DNA from: Sphagnum compactum
Taxonomy: Eukaryota; Bryophyta; Sphagnopsida; Sphagnales
DNA length: 64,000 bases
Reading direction: 5' to 3'
Assembly: GCA_965153455.1 (NCBI GenBank)
Contig: OZ234499.1
Span: 12,830,271-12,894,270, forward strand
Shown: positions 23,338 to 36,580 of the stretch, one piece after another
How the letters are laid out: every line of letters starts with the position of its first letter
How positions within the stretch are numbered: the stretch's first letter is position 1
The notes under the pieces: generated by a model
Told to the model about the DNA's origin: nothing
What the model saw: the letters and a program-made list of their open reading frames with translations, nothing else
The model's database searches: none
Translations under genes and position numbers: made by a program

Positions 23338-26300
23338 CTAGCGCACTCTTGCAACAACATCAGGTACCTCTACATCCTCATCATTGGCATCTGTGCACGA
23401 GATGGAGAAAGTGATCTTGCTTTCTGTAGTGGACAGAACCACCTTGCCAACCACACTGACAAGCTCAACCAAAGATAGAGGCATTCTGTCTTGCAGCTTC
23501 TTTCTAGGTAGAAACTCTGCATAGAGTAAGCTTTTCCCAAATGAAAGCATGGTGATCTGCTCCCACCAACAAACCCATTCACCAACTTTTCTTAACATCC
23601 CACATGTAAAATACATTCCAAATACCTTCAATAGAAAAAAATTTAGTCCCTGCACTCACACCTTGATTCCAGAACAACAAACCCTAACCCTTTTGTTTGG
23701 GGTGAAATTAAAACTCTTGGACAATGAGCATACCGGTATTTCTGTTTCTTTCTTTGCAAACAAGGTCAGCTTCTTTTTACAGAAAAATGCAGCCTCTCAT
23801 CAAAACATGGTATCAACAATCCCAATGACAGGTTCTTGACAAGATATATGCAGTACCTCCAGTCCTTGCTGGCGCTTGAACTCTGCCAGGAAATCCTCAA
23901 GTGTCAGGCCTAGGCAATCCATCTCAAACCTGTCCCAGAGTGTCCACACCAATGGTGCTGCTTGCCGCCTTGCAACCTGCCAGCCATGCAAAGAGTGACC
24001 CAAATGAAAAATTTCTCATCACCATGTTTTTGATAGCATTTGCGGTCCTTGAATCAAACATGTTTATTATGTGCAAACCTCAAGACCTGATCCTGCACCG
24101 TGTTTCACCTGAATACTTGGATCACATTTTCTGAAAACAGACACATTTGTACATGTGGGTGGGCCAACAGATAATCTGGAAAAAAACACTTACTAGGACC
24201 GAGCATATAGTTTCTTCCTATTCTGAGCTATGATGTTGCACAAAATCCCCAAACAACACTACTTCATGTATGTGAATAAATGGAGCCATTCATCAGACCC
24301 AGTAAAGCTGATCAATGGCACCAGCAAGACCATCGTCACGTATGTACTTTTTTCAGGAGCATATCCTTCACCAGGACTAGCAAAGAGAGAATTCCAATGG
24401 CATCAATATCTAAGATGATGGTAGCTGATAAAAAAATCCATTTTCCTAAGTGGTTTGATCCTACACCATATGTCAATCTGAATATCAAGTAATTTCTCTA
24501 GTTCAGAGAGTGAAAATGAACAATTTCTAACACCAGAAAGGAGACATGAGAGAGATGTAGGAGGTGCATACTGTGTGTTGGATAGCTTTGAACGGTTCCG
24601 CAAAAGCAAATAGTGGCAGAGCAAGATTGAAAAAGGCATGCTTGTGGTCAGATAGTGGCTTATTTTGAAGTAACTTGTAGAGCTCTAAACACATCAAGCC
24701 TCCCACTACTGCCGTGCTGGTGACAATTGTGGGTGTCACCCTTCCTCCAACCAGCCTTGCCTGCAATCATTCACCTCTGACTCAGTTCCAGCGTATATCC
24801 AATAAGATGGCATGGTTCACACCAACTTGCAAACTCCACAGTAACTATTCCAATTATTTTCGAAAACAAAAAAAAGATATTTTCTGATTATCTGTGAGAA
24901 GAACCTTCTACCTTCTCACTCTTTGGGACTAAGAACTTCAGATGATCAGAAGCTGCCAAAGATCTCTGGAGCTTTGTGATGTGGGTTTCCACCAGGCAAG
25001 ATTGGACTTGGCAATGACTGTAACATCAACCCCTTCATGTCCAATGATTGGACATGTAAAAGAAACTCCATGGAAACAGAACAAAGAGAGGCAGAGAAAA
25101 GGGTAGTTCACACTCAACCTCCAGTTTGTCTGTGGCAGGAATGCCATAGTTCTGTGCACGTAAGTTGGCTGCTGCTGCTACAAACTCAACGTGAAAGTTG
25201 CGCTCATCATCCTTTTCAAATTCAATCGGTGTCAATCTGTAGCCCTGTATCCACCATGTCCACAGGCATCAATAATTATGTCAAATCACAATTTCAAGGC
25301 ATCAAAAGAAAACAGCAGTCGCAGGGATGCTCATAGCATCTTCAAAATAGCTAGCTTCTCTGGTTTATTGAGACCACTCTGAGAGGAACCCTTCTGCTCA
25401 CCACTAGGGTAGCTGGGGTTGGAAGCTCCTGCAAGATTTGTTCACAGGCATCTGCAGCATCATTGTCTTCAGAGCTCAATCGACCCCTTCTTTGTTGGCT
25501 ACCCATGTTCCGTAACTCATTATCTGTCACTGCAATCTTCACACCTTCCTGCAAGGGACATACCACAATTAGTCAGAGAAAATAGATAATGCAACTGATG
25601 AATACATTGTGGAATTTCTCAAGAGTTGCATCAGAAGCTAAAATCCAGTTGGAAAATGCATAAATGATGCCTCTTACTCTGGGTTCAAAGGCAGGAACAG
25701 CAATACTGCGAAGATGGTCCACAAAAAGAGCACGATCCTGACAACCCCGCAGGCCATAGACAGTGGCCTGAAGGTTGGCAGCAGCCATGATGAAGTCGAG
25801 ATGTAGTGAGTTGCCAGGATCAAAGTTGAGAGGTGTTGGTGCCCTCTTTGTCCCACTCCAGAAAGGAGCACCAGCAGTTGTGGTCATGCCTGGGGGGAAG
25901 TTGAAACAAAGCTGACATGGCAATGTGCACAAATGAAGAGAACCAATTGTCACTCATCTACTCATGATTGTGCATTTAGGATACAAAAGCTACAAAACTC
26001 ATCTTCAAGCAACTGTGAAGAACTTGAACTCTTAATGCTGTGCAAAGATGACTTCACAAATGTATTGAACTACAAACAAGGAATGAAACAGATCAACCAA
26101 TCATTTGCTATGAAGAATCTTAGCTCCAGTTCAGGAGACTGTACAACTGACTGACAATGTAAAAGAAGCATGAAATAGGCAGTTGCTATACCTGCTTTAT
26201 GCTGTTGCAAAACAAGTCTTCAAATTGCAAGCGTGCCCACTGCACACAGGCCTCAAAACTGAACCAGTCCCCATATTCTCTCGTATCAGCCTTCCATAAT

Positions 26301-29300
26301 TCCCACAAGCCTCATGACAAGACACTCAACAGAAAGACATTTTACTTGCACATAGACTCCATGTGCTGTTTGGATGGAGGACCTTTGACAGAAAGAAAGA
26401 GGAGAAGAAAAACTGCAGAGTTGAGCAAAGCTCTAAAATCCACAGTCACCATCCTAACAATGGCAAGTTTGTAGAACTGCCTGTCCTTCCTGCAGCTTAC
26501 ATTGTAATATCAACAGCAGAGTAAAGGGAAAAAAAGAGCATCAACAATGACTTTAGTGACAGTCAAGACCTGAGGGGTCTGTGGCGTAAGAGTGCGTCAC
26601 GAAGTGTTTCCAAAATTGGGAGGCGTGACAGAGGTGCAGACTTGCGAATGGACTCCTGAAAGTCCCGACTGGACAAGTAGGCATTTACATCAATTGGTCG
26701 TTGTTTGAAAAGCATCTCAAAAGTATCAACAGCCCATCTCAGCACATGATCCGTCGCATATGGAAAGTTTTTCAGAGTGCAGATTGGGACTTCCTTATGC
26801 TCTGGAGGGTCGCGGGTCGATGAGTACATTTCTGACTGGAATGGAATGAACACCTACCTCATGCATCCCCACCCCCTTGAGCATAAGCCCCGAGAGTTGC
26901 AAAACCTAGATTGCAGAGATGAAGAATGAGAAACAACAGGGAGCTGTATTGTGGGAAGCCAAGGTTGATGGCCTCTCAAGAGGATACCAAGAGGAAACAT
27001 AACCCTTACCTGAGCACTGCCTTTGGTGCCATGCTTGCCACCATCCACCATCGGCGTCCGGTTTGCAACACAGCGCATGTCCAAATAGACCCGAGAAGAG
27101 GCAGTGTCCACAGTTGAGAAAACACCTATGTAGCCCCCATAAAAGCCCAGTTAGAGTGAGCAGTCCTAAGTACCCTGCTTGCCCAAGAATGTGGATCACA
27201 GACCCTAGCAAAAAGGCTTGACAATGTCAGATGAGAACTTTGGAAATTGCAGAAGCAGGACATACCTGCAATCGCATTGAAGAATGAGGAATCAAAAATG
27301 TTTTCCGTTTCTGGTTCAAATCTCTCCTGAAGAAACAATGATGTTCCCTCAGCAATACTGAGAAATAAAAATCACATCTAGCATTCCTTCAATCTTCTTC
27401 ATGTCTTTATCGTCTCCTTTGCCAGGATGCAAAATGGTAAGAAAAGCAGTGTGTGCAACACCCTGCTCACTGTGAAAAGGTCTCTTTGAGAAAGAAAGTC
27501 TCAAGGTTTCTCATGGAGGAGATGGAAAACAAACACCATCATTAGATGTCTGGCTCATAAAGGAGATTCCCCTTGTAAATGAATAGTAGTGGTTTTAAAT
27601 TAGGGTTCATGCCCTAAACCACAAAGGTCTGTCCTGATTGCATACCTGCAGAGCATGAATCTGGGCCCCTGGGTTTATTGCACGCAATGCTCTTGCTGCT
27701 GTAGGAGTCTTGGGGCGGTCAACATCCTCAAGTTGGTACAAAACCTGATCCGTCAAATTGGGCTTTGAGACTACATCCATGTCAGAGACCGTGATGCACC
27801 CATCAGGGCTACAGCCCACCCCCATGAGCACCATATTCTTCAAAACCTCACAGCCTAATCCACCTGCTCCTACAACAAGCCACTGCAACGGGATTGCCAA
27901 TGAGACCACTGTTACACGCCATTGTGTCTTTCTTTCCAGCTTGGGATGCAGTTTCTGGCATCCTGAAATCTAGAGATTTACCTGTAGACTCCCCAGTTTC
28001 TCTTGGAAAACTCTGCCAAACAAGGATGTCTGGAGGTCGTAACGAGACCTACACAAAGCCCTCTCCTCTGGAAGGGGAATGGACATGGGTAAACACTCAA
28101 TAGCATCAAAATAGAGCCATTGCTTCAGTGGGGTGAATACTCCTGTGATACCCTGCCATCACAAGACAACCTTTCAATCCTTTAGTGCGTCTCAAATAAA
28201 GATGGATAGTTGGTGATAGCCAAATAGAACACCCTCCATCAAGCTAGATAGAGAGCAAAAGGAAAGATTGAAGAGATGTGCACACCTTCATTATCTCTTG
28301 AGCAGCAATGCCTCCAGCAATAGCAGCTATGGGAGAAAGCTCAACATGGGCACCTTGAGCAAGATGGCGCACAATGTCTTCATCAATGCTGACCCTTTTG
28401 CCTGACATTCTGGCAGGAAAGCCTAACAAGCTTGACCCAGTGGGTAATGCTGAACTGGAAATACTTTCACCACCGTCTTCTTGTAGTCCTGACTCAGCCA
28501 CACCTCTCTCTGCAGGGCTAATGCCATCAATGGCCCCTTCTTCTTCCACCACTTCTGAAGCCTCTCCCACCGCAAAACCATTACTACAGTCACTGTTCCT
28601 TACACCCAAACCTGATTGTTCCCAGATTTCCCGTGCCAACCCTAAAACTTCCTCCACAGCCTCATCTTTGAATGATGGTGACAAGGGCAATAAGGTAGAA
28701 CCCTGTTCGCATTGGTGCCTCTCAAATTCATCCACTGCTTGAAAGGCAACATGAAGATGGAGGGAGCGGGACGCCTTCGCAGGATCACTGATACAGAATT
28801 CTGGAGACCTAATTGCATTCTCCATTGAGAGAAACCCTAGTTTTCGCTCACGTTTCAGCTTTTGGAAATACCCACCAGAAAGATATCGACCATATGGTCT
28901 TGAATCCACAGGAATGGTGAAAGAATGGCGACCCGTCACGGTAACAGAGTAGGGAGCATCCCTGTTGAGTTCTTCCATCCCCTTGATCCCACTGAGAACC
29001 ACCTCATCCCCATCTTCAAGCCCATGCCTTTGCTCTTCCACAACAGTTACGGTGGCTGGAAACTCCTGGGTGATGCCCTCAACGAGAATTGAGCCAGCAG
29101 GCTCTCCAGTGTCATCCGAAACCAGAAAGGTGTCTCCAAAATCCACAAACACAGAAAAGAAAAGACCTCGAGAGATGGCAGCAACAAATAGGACACCATG
29201 TGATCGACAAATGGAGTCCAGATGGATCAGAAAGGGGATGGGACCTGTAGTCACCACCAAAGCAGTGTAGTTTCTCACCGTATTCTCCAAGCCCAGACTG

Positions 29301-29722
29301 GGTACTGCCACTATGTCTGCCAGAGGGTTAAACTCCTTCAGCTTGCGAGCAGTTGCGGCTGCACGGTTGTGACCCAAATCTGCTTCTGTGAGCAAAAACT
29401 GTGCACCCAGATCAGCTATGCATGTGACTTCATCATCCACTAGACCTAGTACTCGCACACCTGAGAGAATGAGATTCTTGGCCACTTCAGCTCCAAGCCC
29501 CTTGCAACCCACTACCAAAACCCGGCTCCTGCAAAGGGAATTCATCCCTGCTCTCCCCAGTGTGAAGATCAGCCGCGAATACCGCAGCTCATCGATTTCT
29601 TTCAAAGGTGGTATGGAAGAAACCGTTGCCACACTTTGTGGGTGGCTTCCTTCTACCAACTTGTCTACATCCATGGTTACCATTGTGCTTTTATTTTCCT
29701 TTTGATGATGTATTGCACACAT
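23338..29722 (-). CDS. UBA1: Divergent ubiquitin-activating enzyme E1, 13 exons
   Basis: Exons as coordinate pairs: 29722-28286, 28152-27982, 27882-27646, 27326-27266, 27125-27010, 26853-26570, 26258-26192, 25911-25678, 25548-25378, 25244-25119, 24760-24572, 23976-23857, 23556-23338. All join in frame at GT/AG borders, giving 1,143 residues (plant E1s are usually near 1,080). E1 enzymes adenylate ubiquitin, hold it as a thioester and pass it to E2s. Seen: inactive adenylation half and FCCH domain in exon 1 (YSRLIFTLG, GCKGLG); active adenylation half with GAGGLG at 541-546 and DMD at 570-572; catalytic Cys about 699 in PICTLKNFP; APFWSG; TLWDRFE; a C-terminal ubiquitin-fold domain from about 1,035. 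Odd points: the usual N-L-N-R-Q of the ATP site reads N-L-T-D-Q at 578-582, and about 60-70 extra residues (around 385-450, acidic/Ser-rich) sit near the end of exon 1. The exon 6 donor (GTCTTG) is weak. Met 14 or 17 could be the true start. UBA6-type affinity is not excluded. Confidence 0.88.
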
Positions 29723-30060
29723 CCGAGTGGGTCTGCCGCTACTCCATTTGATCTGAATTCTTGCTCCTCCTTCTCATCATCATCATCATCATCAGGTGGT
29801 CACACCACATGCACTGTAACAATCATGCCTCAAATGCAAAACAAATCAACCAACCTAATACCCAAAAAAAACCAAAACAAAACAAAAGAAGAGAAAATAC
29901 CACAAACAAACAGAGAGATCTCAGTGTCTTAAAGAACTGCAAACATGGCAAAAGTGTTTGAACATGAAGCTTTCATGCAGTGTTGATGATCTCATGTCAA
30001 GTTCTGAATCTCAATTATCAGCATCCTGTTCTCCAGCAATCTGCCCTGGCATTTTGAACT
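29723..30060 (-). promoter_or_regulatory. Presumed 5' UTR and promoter of the E1 gene
   Basis: Directly upstream of the E1 start on the minus strand. In frame with the first Met a TGA lies a short way upstream, inside a GAT/TGA microsatellite (29,776-29,793), so the coding region does not extend further unless a 5' intron exists. No clear TATA box was identified. Confidence 0.35.
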
Positions 30061-33000
30061 CTCCGTTAAAAGAGAGCCTAATGACTCCACGACGCCTCCA
30101 TCGGTCCAGGGTTGCCAGGGGGGACGTCACAGACCACTGGGACCACTTAGGACGTCCTATAGGACATTCCGCAACGTCCTGAACGTCCCTCCCTGCGTCC
30201 CTCTAAAACAGTCCCAAAAAAAGTTTCATGCATGCTTGTTTCCTCTCCTTCCCACTGTGCCTTGTGTCCTTTTGGACACCCTAGTGTTCATCCTCGCACT
30301 CTGTAAAAACCTCTCTTTTTATTTCTCTTTTTTATTTTGAGGGATCTCGCGCAGCAGAAGGTCCCTAGGGAGTTATGCTGTGGGGGGAGAAACTGCTATA
30401 TTTTTATGTTCCCATGAAAAGATTTTTTGATGGGACAGATCAGGTAAATTCAAAAACACAAGGAGGAAAGGGACAGATCAGGAAATTCAAAAAAACAAGA
30501 AGGAAAGAATGGAAGAAAGAAAAAAAAGAGATTATTTTTATTTTGTTTTTACATACATGGAGGTTCCCATACTCGTGTGTTCTCCATCAGTCGGGAACAC
30601 CCTCGGCCTATTGCCCTCATGCAACTCTCCCTGGGGAGAACCCACTCATATGGGAACCTCCCCTACAACTTGTCATCCTTCCCAGCACTCCTTGTCATCC
30701 TTCCTAGCAATCCCTTATCATCCCCGGGTGGAAAGAAAATTTAATTTCTAATATTGGCAATGAGCGAAAAGAGCAAGCATTTTTTTGTATGTTAGTGACA
30801 AGGGACACTAGGAAGGATGACAAGGCACACCAAGAAGATGACAAGGGATGATAACACATGTTAGGAAAGATGATGGGGCACTGGAAAGGACAATAGGAGG
30901 ACCAAGATTGACATCCAAGGCACCATGAAAGATGATGACAAATGCATAAAAAAGTCGATGAATGCATTGTGATGACATAAATCTGAACCTCTCGCCATTG
31001 CTTAAGCCAAATGGGAACTTTCTTATGAAAAACCTGCGAGAGTTATGAGCTCACAAAGTTGTGAGATTCAAAACTTGAAAAAATCAAAAAATTCAAAACT
31101 TTTACAAATTTGATACAAGCCTCACCACACGAGACTTCAAGAGGAAAGGACAATAATAAGCATTTCTAAATAAACTAGAATCAAGAAAGTACAATGACAA
31201 GAGGTACCACCATCTAATCTTGTCACCACCAACACCAAAGATGAACATGTAACCAAACATAGCATAACAACTAATCAATGCTAACTTATTTGTTAACCTC
31301 TCTAATGAATCTTTGTTAATAGCTCACCAAGTGACCATGCCCACCTTCACGATGGATATTCAAGCTTCATGCAAAATCCTAAGATTAGAGTACTCACCAT
31401 CAAAATGAAGTCGACATATTTCAACCCATAGAAAGTAAAAAATGAAGCTACACAAAACATCAAATGGGTGCATAACATAAAAGAACCCACCCTTGTGTAA
31501 TCTATGAATGTCAAATTTATCTTCCTTAGGAGAAGCAACAAATTCACCTAAAATAATGAGCAATTAAGAAAGAGGAGTGACAATGGGAACTTCTCCCTTG
31601 TGCCACCCCTAAAAAAATCATCTCAAATCAATTTAGCTTTAAGTTAGTCCATGATACATTGTTGGGGATCTTGGTGATGTCAGTGTGGCAAACCTTGCAT
31701 CTTAAAGGGAACCCATACAAATTAGTTAAAAACTAACCAAGCATCCTTGGTTAAATATCAACTAGATGAAATTAAAAGCTTTGTGAGGTCTTGAATAGTC
31801 CCCTAATCATGAAATGATCTACTAAGGAATAATGGAATTCAAGTTAAGACATTGTTGTAAAAAAGACATAAAAACAAGTGTTTGCTAACAATCACTAAAT
31901 ACATTATAAGGATGAAAGCGATGAACTCTTCCCAAGCTCAAATCGTGAAGTGTGTTGTGAGTTGGGTTACATGTGATTCATTCATTAATTATTTTGGCTT
32001 CAATTTGCATTAACTGTCTTCTTTCTTGATTTATCCAAATTGATTTCATTTTGTATTTTTGTTTGTGAATTCATAATATTCCCATCCCATAGCTGCTAAG
32101 CCCTATTTTTATGGGAATTAAGGAATGCACCTTGTGTTTTCGTTTTGTTGCAAAAAAAAAAATCAACTAGTTTTTCACCCCCAATACCACTTAACAAACT
32201 TAGGGGTGCATCATTACACATTCCCTAATGTTATTTAGGTTGTATAGATACAAAGGTTTACAATGTAATTTAAAACATTTTTTTCCATAAGTACAAACTT
32301 CAACAACTAAATAAAATAAATATTTAATTATAAATTTTATCCTATTCATCAGCTTTCCCAAAAAAATGAACTTGTTTATCTAGAAAACCTAAACTAGTTT
32401 GTTCAAAAATGTTTTTTGAAAATTTTATACAACATTTATAATAAACAATTAGGGTGAATCTTGAACCTACCAACCCAATACAATACCATCACCTAATTAT
32501 TGTTTGAAGGTTGGTTTTAATTTGAAAATATTTATCATCATGAGGAAGAATGTATTGACAAATTGGGTTGGAGTAAGACTTCCTAATTACCCTAGTTAAA
32601 TTTAAGCCTCATTTTCCCTTCTAATACACACCATAGTACCTTGGCCATTTCAACACATGTCCATCAAATAATTAATTAATTTTGAAATTTTCATTTCAAC
32701 AAATGGAATTTTTTAAATATTCATTATTACCCTTCACAATATGTTTTGATTTGGAAGAAATATTTTTTCAAATTTTCAACAATTTTGAAAATAATATAAT
32801 TAATGTCGAATTGGCCAAGGTACTAAGGTACCACAAACTAAAAGCAAATGTTGATTGTGATTTTTTTAATTTTGTTATACCTTTTCAACTTCTATGACAT
32901 CAAGTGCAGCCTTATGAACAACATCATTTCATTCCTCATTAATCTTTTATTTTTTTTACCTTTGTCCAAACCATTGTCCAAATTTTGATGCAAGTTAATT

Positions 33001-33381
33001 TTGCAAATTCATATTCTTTACGATCAAAGGACTTATAGGTGGAAGGTGAAAAAAGCAAACATCTGTACCATTTATTAGTTGAAGAAAAGGAAGCACATCA
33101 AGTGCTACAATTACTAGTGTATTATAGGAGAAAAATAACATCTTCTATAAATGTGAGAAATTACGATGCACCTTTAAAGGCTTCCCACAAATTATGGGGG
33201 TACTCAAACTTTCAAATGCAATGCATTATGAAAGACTTAAAAGCCTTGGGCACATTCTAGGTAGTTAGTTCCTCACAATTGCAAGTTAAAGGAATGTATG
33301 AAAGTTTTTTAATGGAATTAAAATAAACTCTTCAAATAGAGTTTTCAAACATGTGAAAATGCACAAATGAAGAAAAGATGG
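30061..33381. other. Intergenic, repeat-derived
   Basis: At 30,100 a CAGGGTTGCCA string begins a GC-richer stretch with repeated GGACGTC/GACGTCC motifs (30,118-30,205). At 30,675-30,900, TTGTCATCCTTCC-type strings on one side and GGAAGGATGACAAGG-type strings on the other form an imperfect inverted repeat. The remainder to 33,381 is AT-rich with short unrecognised ORFs. No gene supported. Confidence 0.4.
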
Positions 33382-34458
33382 TGGTTTTGTAACCTAAAAA
33401 CAGTGTTAAATGTTTTCTGTGGATAAAGGCTACAAACCCGAATTTAGCTTGGTGGCTGAACTATTGGCAACGTGATGATTCAACGGCGTCGAAAAATTTG
33501 TTTTTGATGTGTTTCTGGTTTTTGTGTGTTTTGTTGTTTTACAGGTTATGATGAAAGGAGCTTGGTGAGTTAGTTTTAGTGATGGAGCGCAATCCCAACT
33601 ACTCAATAAAAACTCTTCATGAGTTTTGTGAATCATGGTTATACGAGGAGATTGGCAGGAAGATTTCTGGGGAGCGAAGGGATGAGGTTATGAAGAGTAC
33701 ATTTGATGCAAGCTGAGGAAGAAAGAACATGTTTTTTGGTGATGAAGAAAAGCTAAGTGGCTAGACTTTCTGAAGACTAGAAGTGTGTGTAGAATTTGGA
33801 TTTTGGGAGTGGTAATTAGTTAAGAATAAAACTTCATTAGGACTGTTAGATCGAAAGAACCTTGACGATTGAATTTTCGTTGCGCCAAGAGTCAGGAAAA
33901 GGTCTAAAGGTCTGGTATGTTTTTCTATAGGGACCAACACAAGGGAGAGGATGATTGTGTCAAGGATTTCTAGAGTGGTTGTGTGGCAGCTCATATGTGA
34001 TTATTTTGGGGATCTTGAGATGATGAGTGCACAATCTGTTCCATCCTAAGGAGAGAGTACTTGCTACATTTGTGGGAGCTTTGGGGCTTTTGGGAAGGGG
34101 ATACTAGATAATAAAATATATTACCTTGACTAATCCTGCCTTGAATCTCTGTCCATTCACTGAGAGGAATCATGTGAAGTTGTTGAATTGGTTTCTATGG
34201 GGTTTTGTTGTTGGGTATGAGCTACCACTCCTATGAAACCTACCTGTTGAATCCTAGAAAGGAAATCAAGAGTGAAACTGATCCTTTGTGGTCCATAGAA
34301 ATAAGATGATAGAATGTAGATGTCTGCAAGGGTTTTGATGAAAAAGTAATACTTGAAGCAGATTTGTCCATCTCTGTAAAACCTTAGCAATACGCACCAA
34401 TCTCTGTATGCTCAACAGTTGGGATTTACACAATGAAGAAAGTGTTTCCCCTTTCTTT
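33382..34458 (+). repeat. 5' LTR of the Ty3/gypsy element
   Basis: About 1,075 bases matching 43,965-45,038 throughout. It starts at TGGTTTTGTAACC and ends close to the primer site at 34,459. The exact terminal bases are uncertain because the usual CA end has decayed. Confidence 0.85.
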
Positions 34459-34470
34459 TGGTATCAGAGC
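34459..34470 (+). other. Primer binding site, initiator Met tRNA
   Basis: TGGTATCAGAGC immediately after the 5' LTR is the standard plant retrotransposon site complementary to the 3' end of initiator methionine tRNA, where minus-strand DNA synthesis is primed. Confidence 0.9.
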
Positions 34471-36580
34471 TGGTAGATCCTAGAAGGCTAATACATATGA
34501 AATTATTGGAGTATTTGGAAGATGAGATCTTATGTTTTGGAACATAAGATGTCTAATACCAATGACAAACAATTTGTTACAAAGAGTCAGGAAATTCAGG
34601 AGGAATAGATTACTGTTAGGTTTGATTTTCCCAGGACTCAAATAGCACCACAAATACAAGCATTGAGTCTACATCAGTTGGGATTTGGTGATGTTGCCAT
34701 TATAGGAGTGAGTCTTGACGAAGCACAAGCTAAAGATATTGTTGTTGAACTAATGCACAATGAATTCTGTACGATGGCACAAGTTTGGGTGAAAATGCAA
34801 GATGGAGCAGGAGGATGGGTTTCAAGCACAAGATTCCAGAAACTATATCATTTTACCTCCTACCTTGCATAGGGTATCAACGCACTACTTGGAAAGACAA
34901 AGACAAGTGCCGCGATTAAGTGATGTGTGGATTCCTTTCTCTCCTGTTTCACCAAATCATTTCATCATATTTTTCATTCCTGGAGGGGAGGATTTATTTT
35001 TGGCTGGAGACCGTCTACTGAGGGTGGAGAACTCAAGAATCCTAGTTGATAAGTTGGAGAGCATTTGATGACGAGAATTTCAGGATACGATGGCAAATGG
35101 AGTCTGCAAATGAGCGAATTTCACTCTTTTACCCTTTGATGTTGTGATTTAGACCCAATAGTAGAAGGAAGACAGTCTAGTTTTCTTTCGTGACGAAGAT
35201 ACAGTCTTGAAGAACCATACCAATCTAATGAATTGTAACACAAAACACTAATCTATGTTATGAGCCACAAAATACAGTTGGGCATTGCTACATTGAGGAG
35301 TTAGAATCATGTAGAGAACAAGTTATAACAAGTTATAGCATGTAAATCTGCAGTCAAAATCCTCAAGGGTGACTCTGGGAATATCTTTGAAGAATAGACT
35401 CTCAGTTTGAAAACCAGAGTGCAAAGTTGGCATGTTTTGATAGTGACCGGTGGTAAGTTGTGAAAGAATCAAACGATTGGTCTGCTCCTAGAAGGCAAAA
35501 CGGTACATAGTTTCCACAGTAAGCAGTAGCTCTTTAGAAGCAGGCCAAAATTTATAAAATTTTATAACATGTGTAGATCGAGCCTTCATCACAGACTCCA
35601 CATGACCATCTGGTAAGGACATGGTAAGCTGTGGGAAATCCATAAGTACATAGACTTAAATGTTTGGATTATAGGAATAGAAATGTAGGTTTTTTTCCCC
35701 TATTAGACTGCAACACTTAAATCTGGGCAAATATATTGGAACACTAATTTGGAAAACCACATAAGGCATGTAATATGACTTGGGTATAATCTGTATATTA
35801 TTTTAAACAAATTTAACATAAATAAACTAGACAAAAACTAAGGTGATATATGCAATACATATTCAAGTATGCTTCAAATACAACTTACATACAATTTAAA
35901 TACAACCATTATACATAACCAGTAATATATGGGTACATCTTAGTATGTACCCATATAATAATGAGTAGAATACATTCAATACACAATTGTGGACCCCTTA
36001 TGCCTAAAATATGTACAATACATTTGGAATACTCACAGAGCTATGACTCATTTGGTGACATTTGCAACTAATGGTACGTAGAGGGGTCTTCTTGGATGGA
36101 AATTGTAATGAAAGCTATCCAAATGAAAGGATGAAAAAATCCATTAGTCGTAAGTTAGTCATAGAGTAGTTGCAAGCGGCTTCAAATGCAAACAGTAGTT
36201 GTAGATATAACCAACAATAGTTGTAAATGTCAAATAGTCGCAACTAGTCGCAAATTCATTGGTTACAAAATCCCAGATTTCTTCTAGTGTTAGTTCTCTC
36301 ATTTTAAGATTCCACTAGTTTGGCTGCCACAAGGGTCTTTGATTTTGGTCATGACTGGATGAGGTTGGAAACATAGCCATTAGCATCAATGTTCTGCACT
36401 TAGGCATCAGTTTGGACAGGACCTAATTAACAACAGTAAAGCCTCATCTAAATTAGTGAGGCAGGAAGTAATGCAAGTCATAACAGTAGAGCTAAAAATA
36501 ATCTAAGAGAAGGATGGATGTAGAACAATGTTCACAGAAAATTACTGACAGTAGGTAAATCAAGAGTCAGGAGGGTCAAA
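34471..36580 (+). other. Leader of the retrotransposon, partly CACTA-derived
   Basis: Between primer site and gag. Short ORFs at 34,663-34,872 and 34,802-35,068 have no recognisable domain. From about 35,920 to 36,289 the sequence matches the right end of the CACTA element at 40,500-40,829, so part of the leader is a later insertion. Confidence 0.5.
35920..36289 (+). mobile_element. Right end of a second CACTA element of the same family
   Basis: Ends in TTTCTTCTAGTG, the complement of a CACTAGAAGAAA terminus. Before it are TAGTCGCAA / TAGTTGTA subterminal repeats and the hairpin GGGTACAT...ATGTACCC (35,931-35,952), matching the hairpin and repeat order at 40,533-40,829. The left end was not found between the primer site and here, so it is truncated or too mutated to see. 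Confidence 0.6.

Noticed and set aside
28374-29705. Plus-strand ORFs of 98-122 codons
   Set aside because: Antisense shadows of E1 exon 1; Ser/Pro-rich with no domain.
35712-35780. CACTTAAATC / CACTAATTTGG as left end of the second CACTA element
   Set aside because: Neither continues with the AGAAA pattern, nor is either preceded by the expected TTA triplet with subterminal repeats following.
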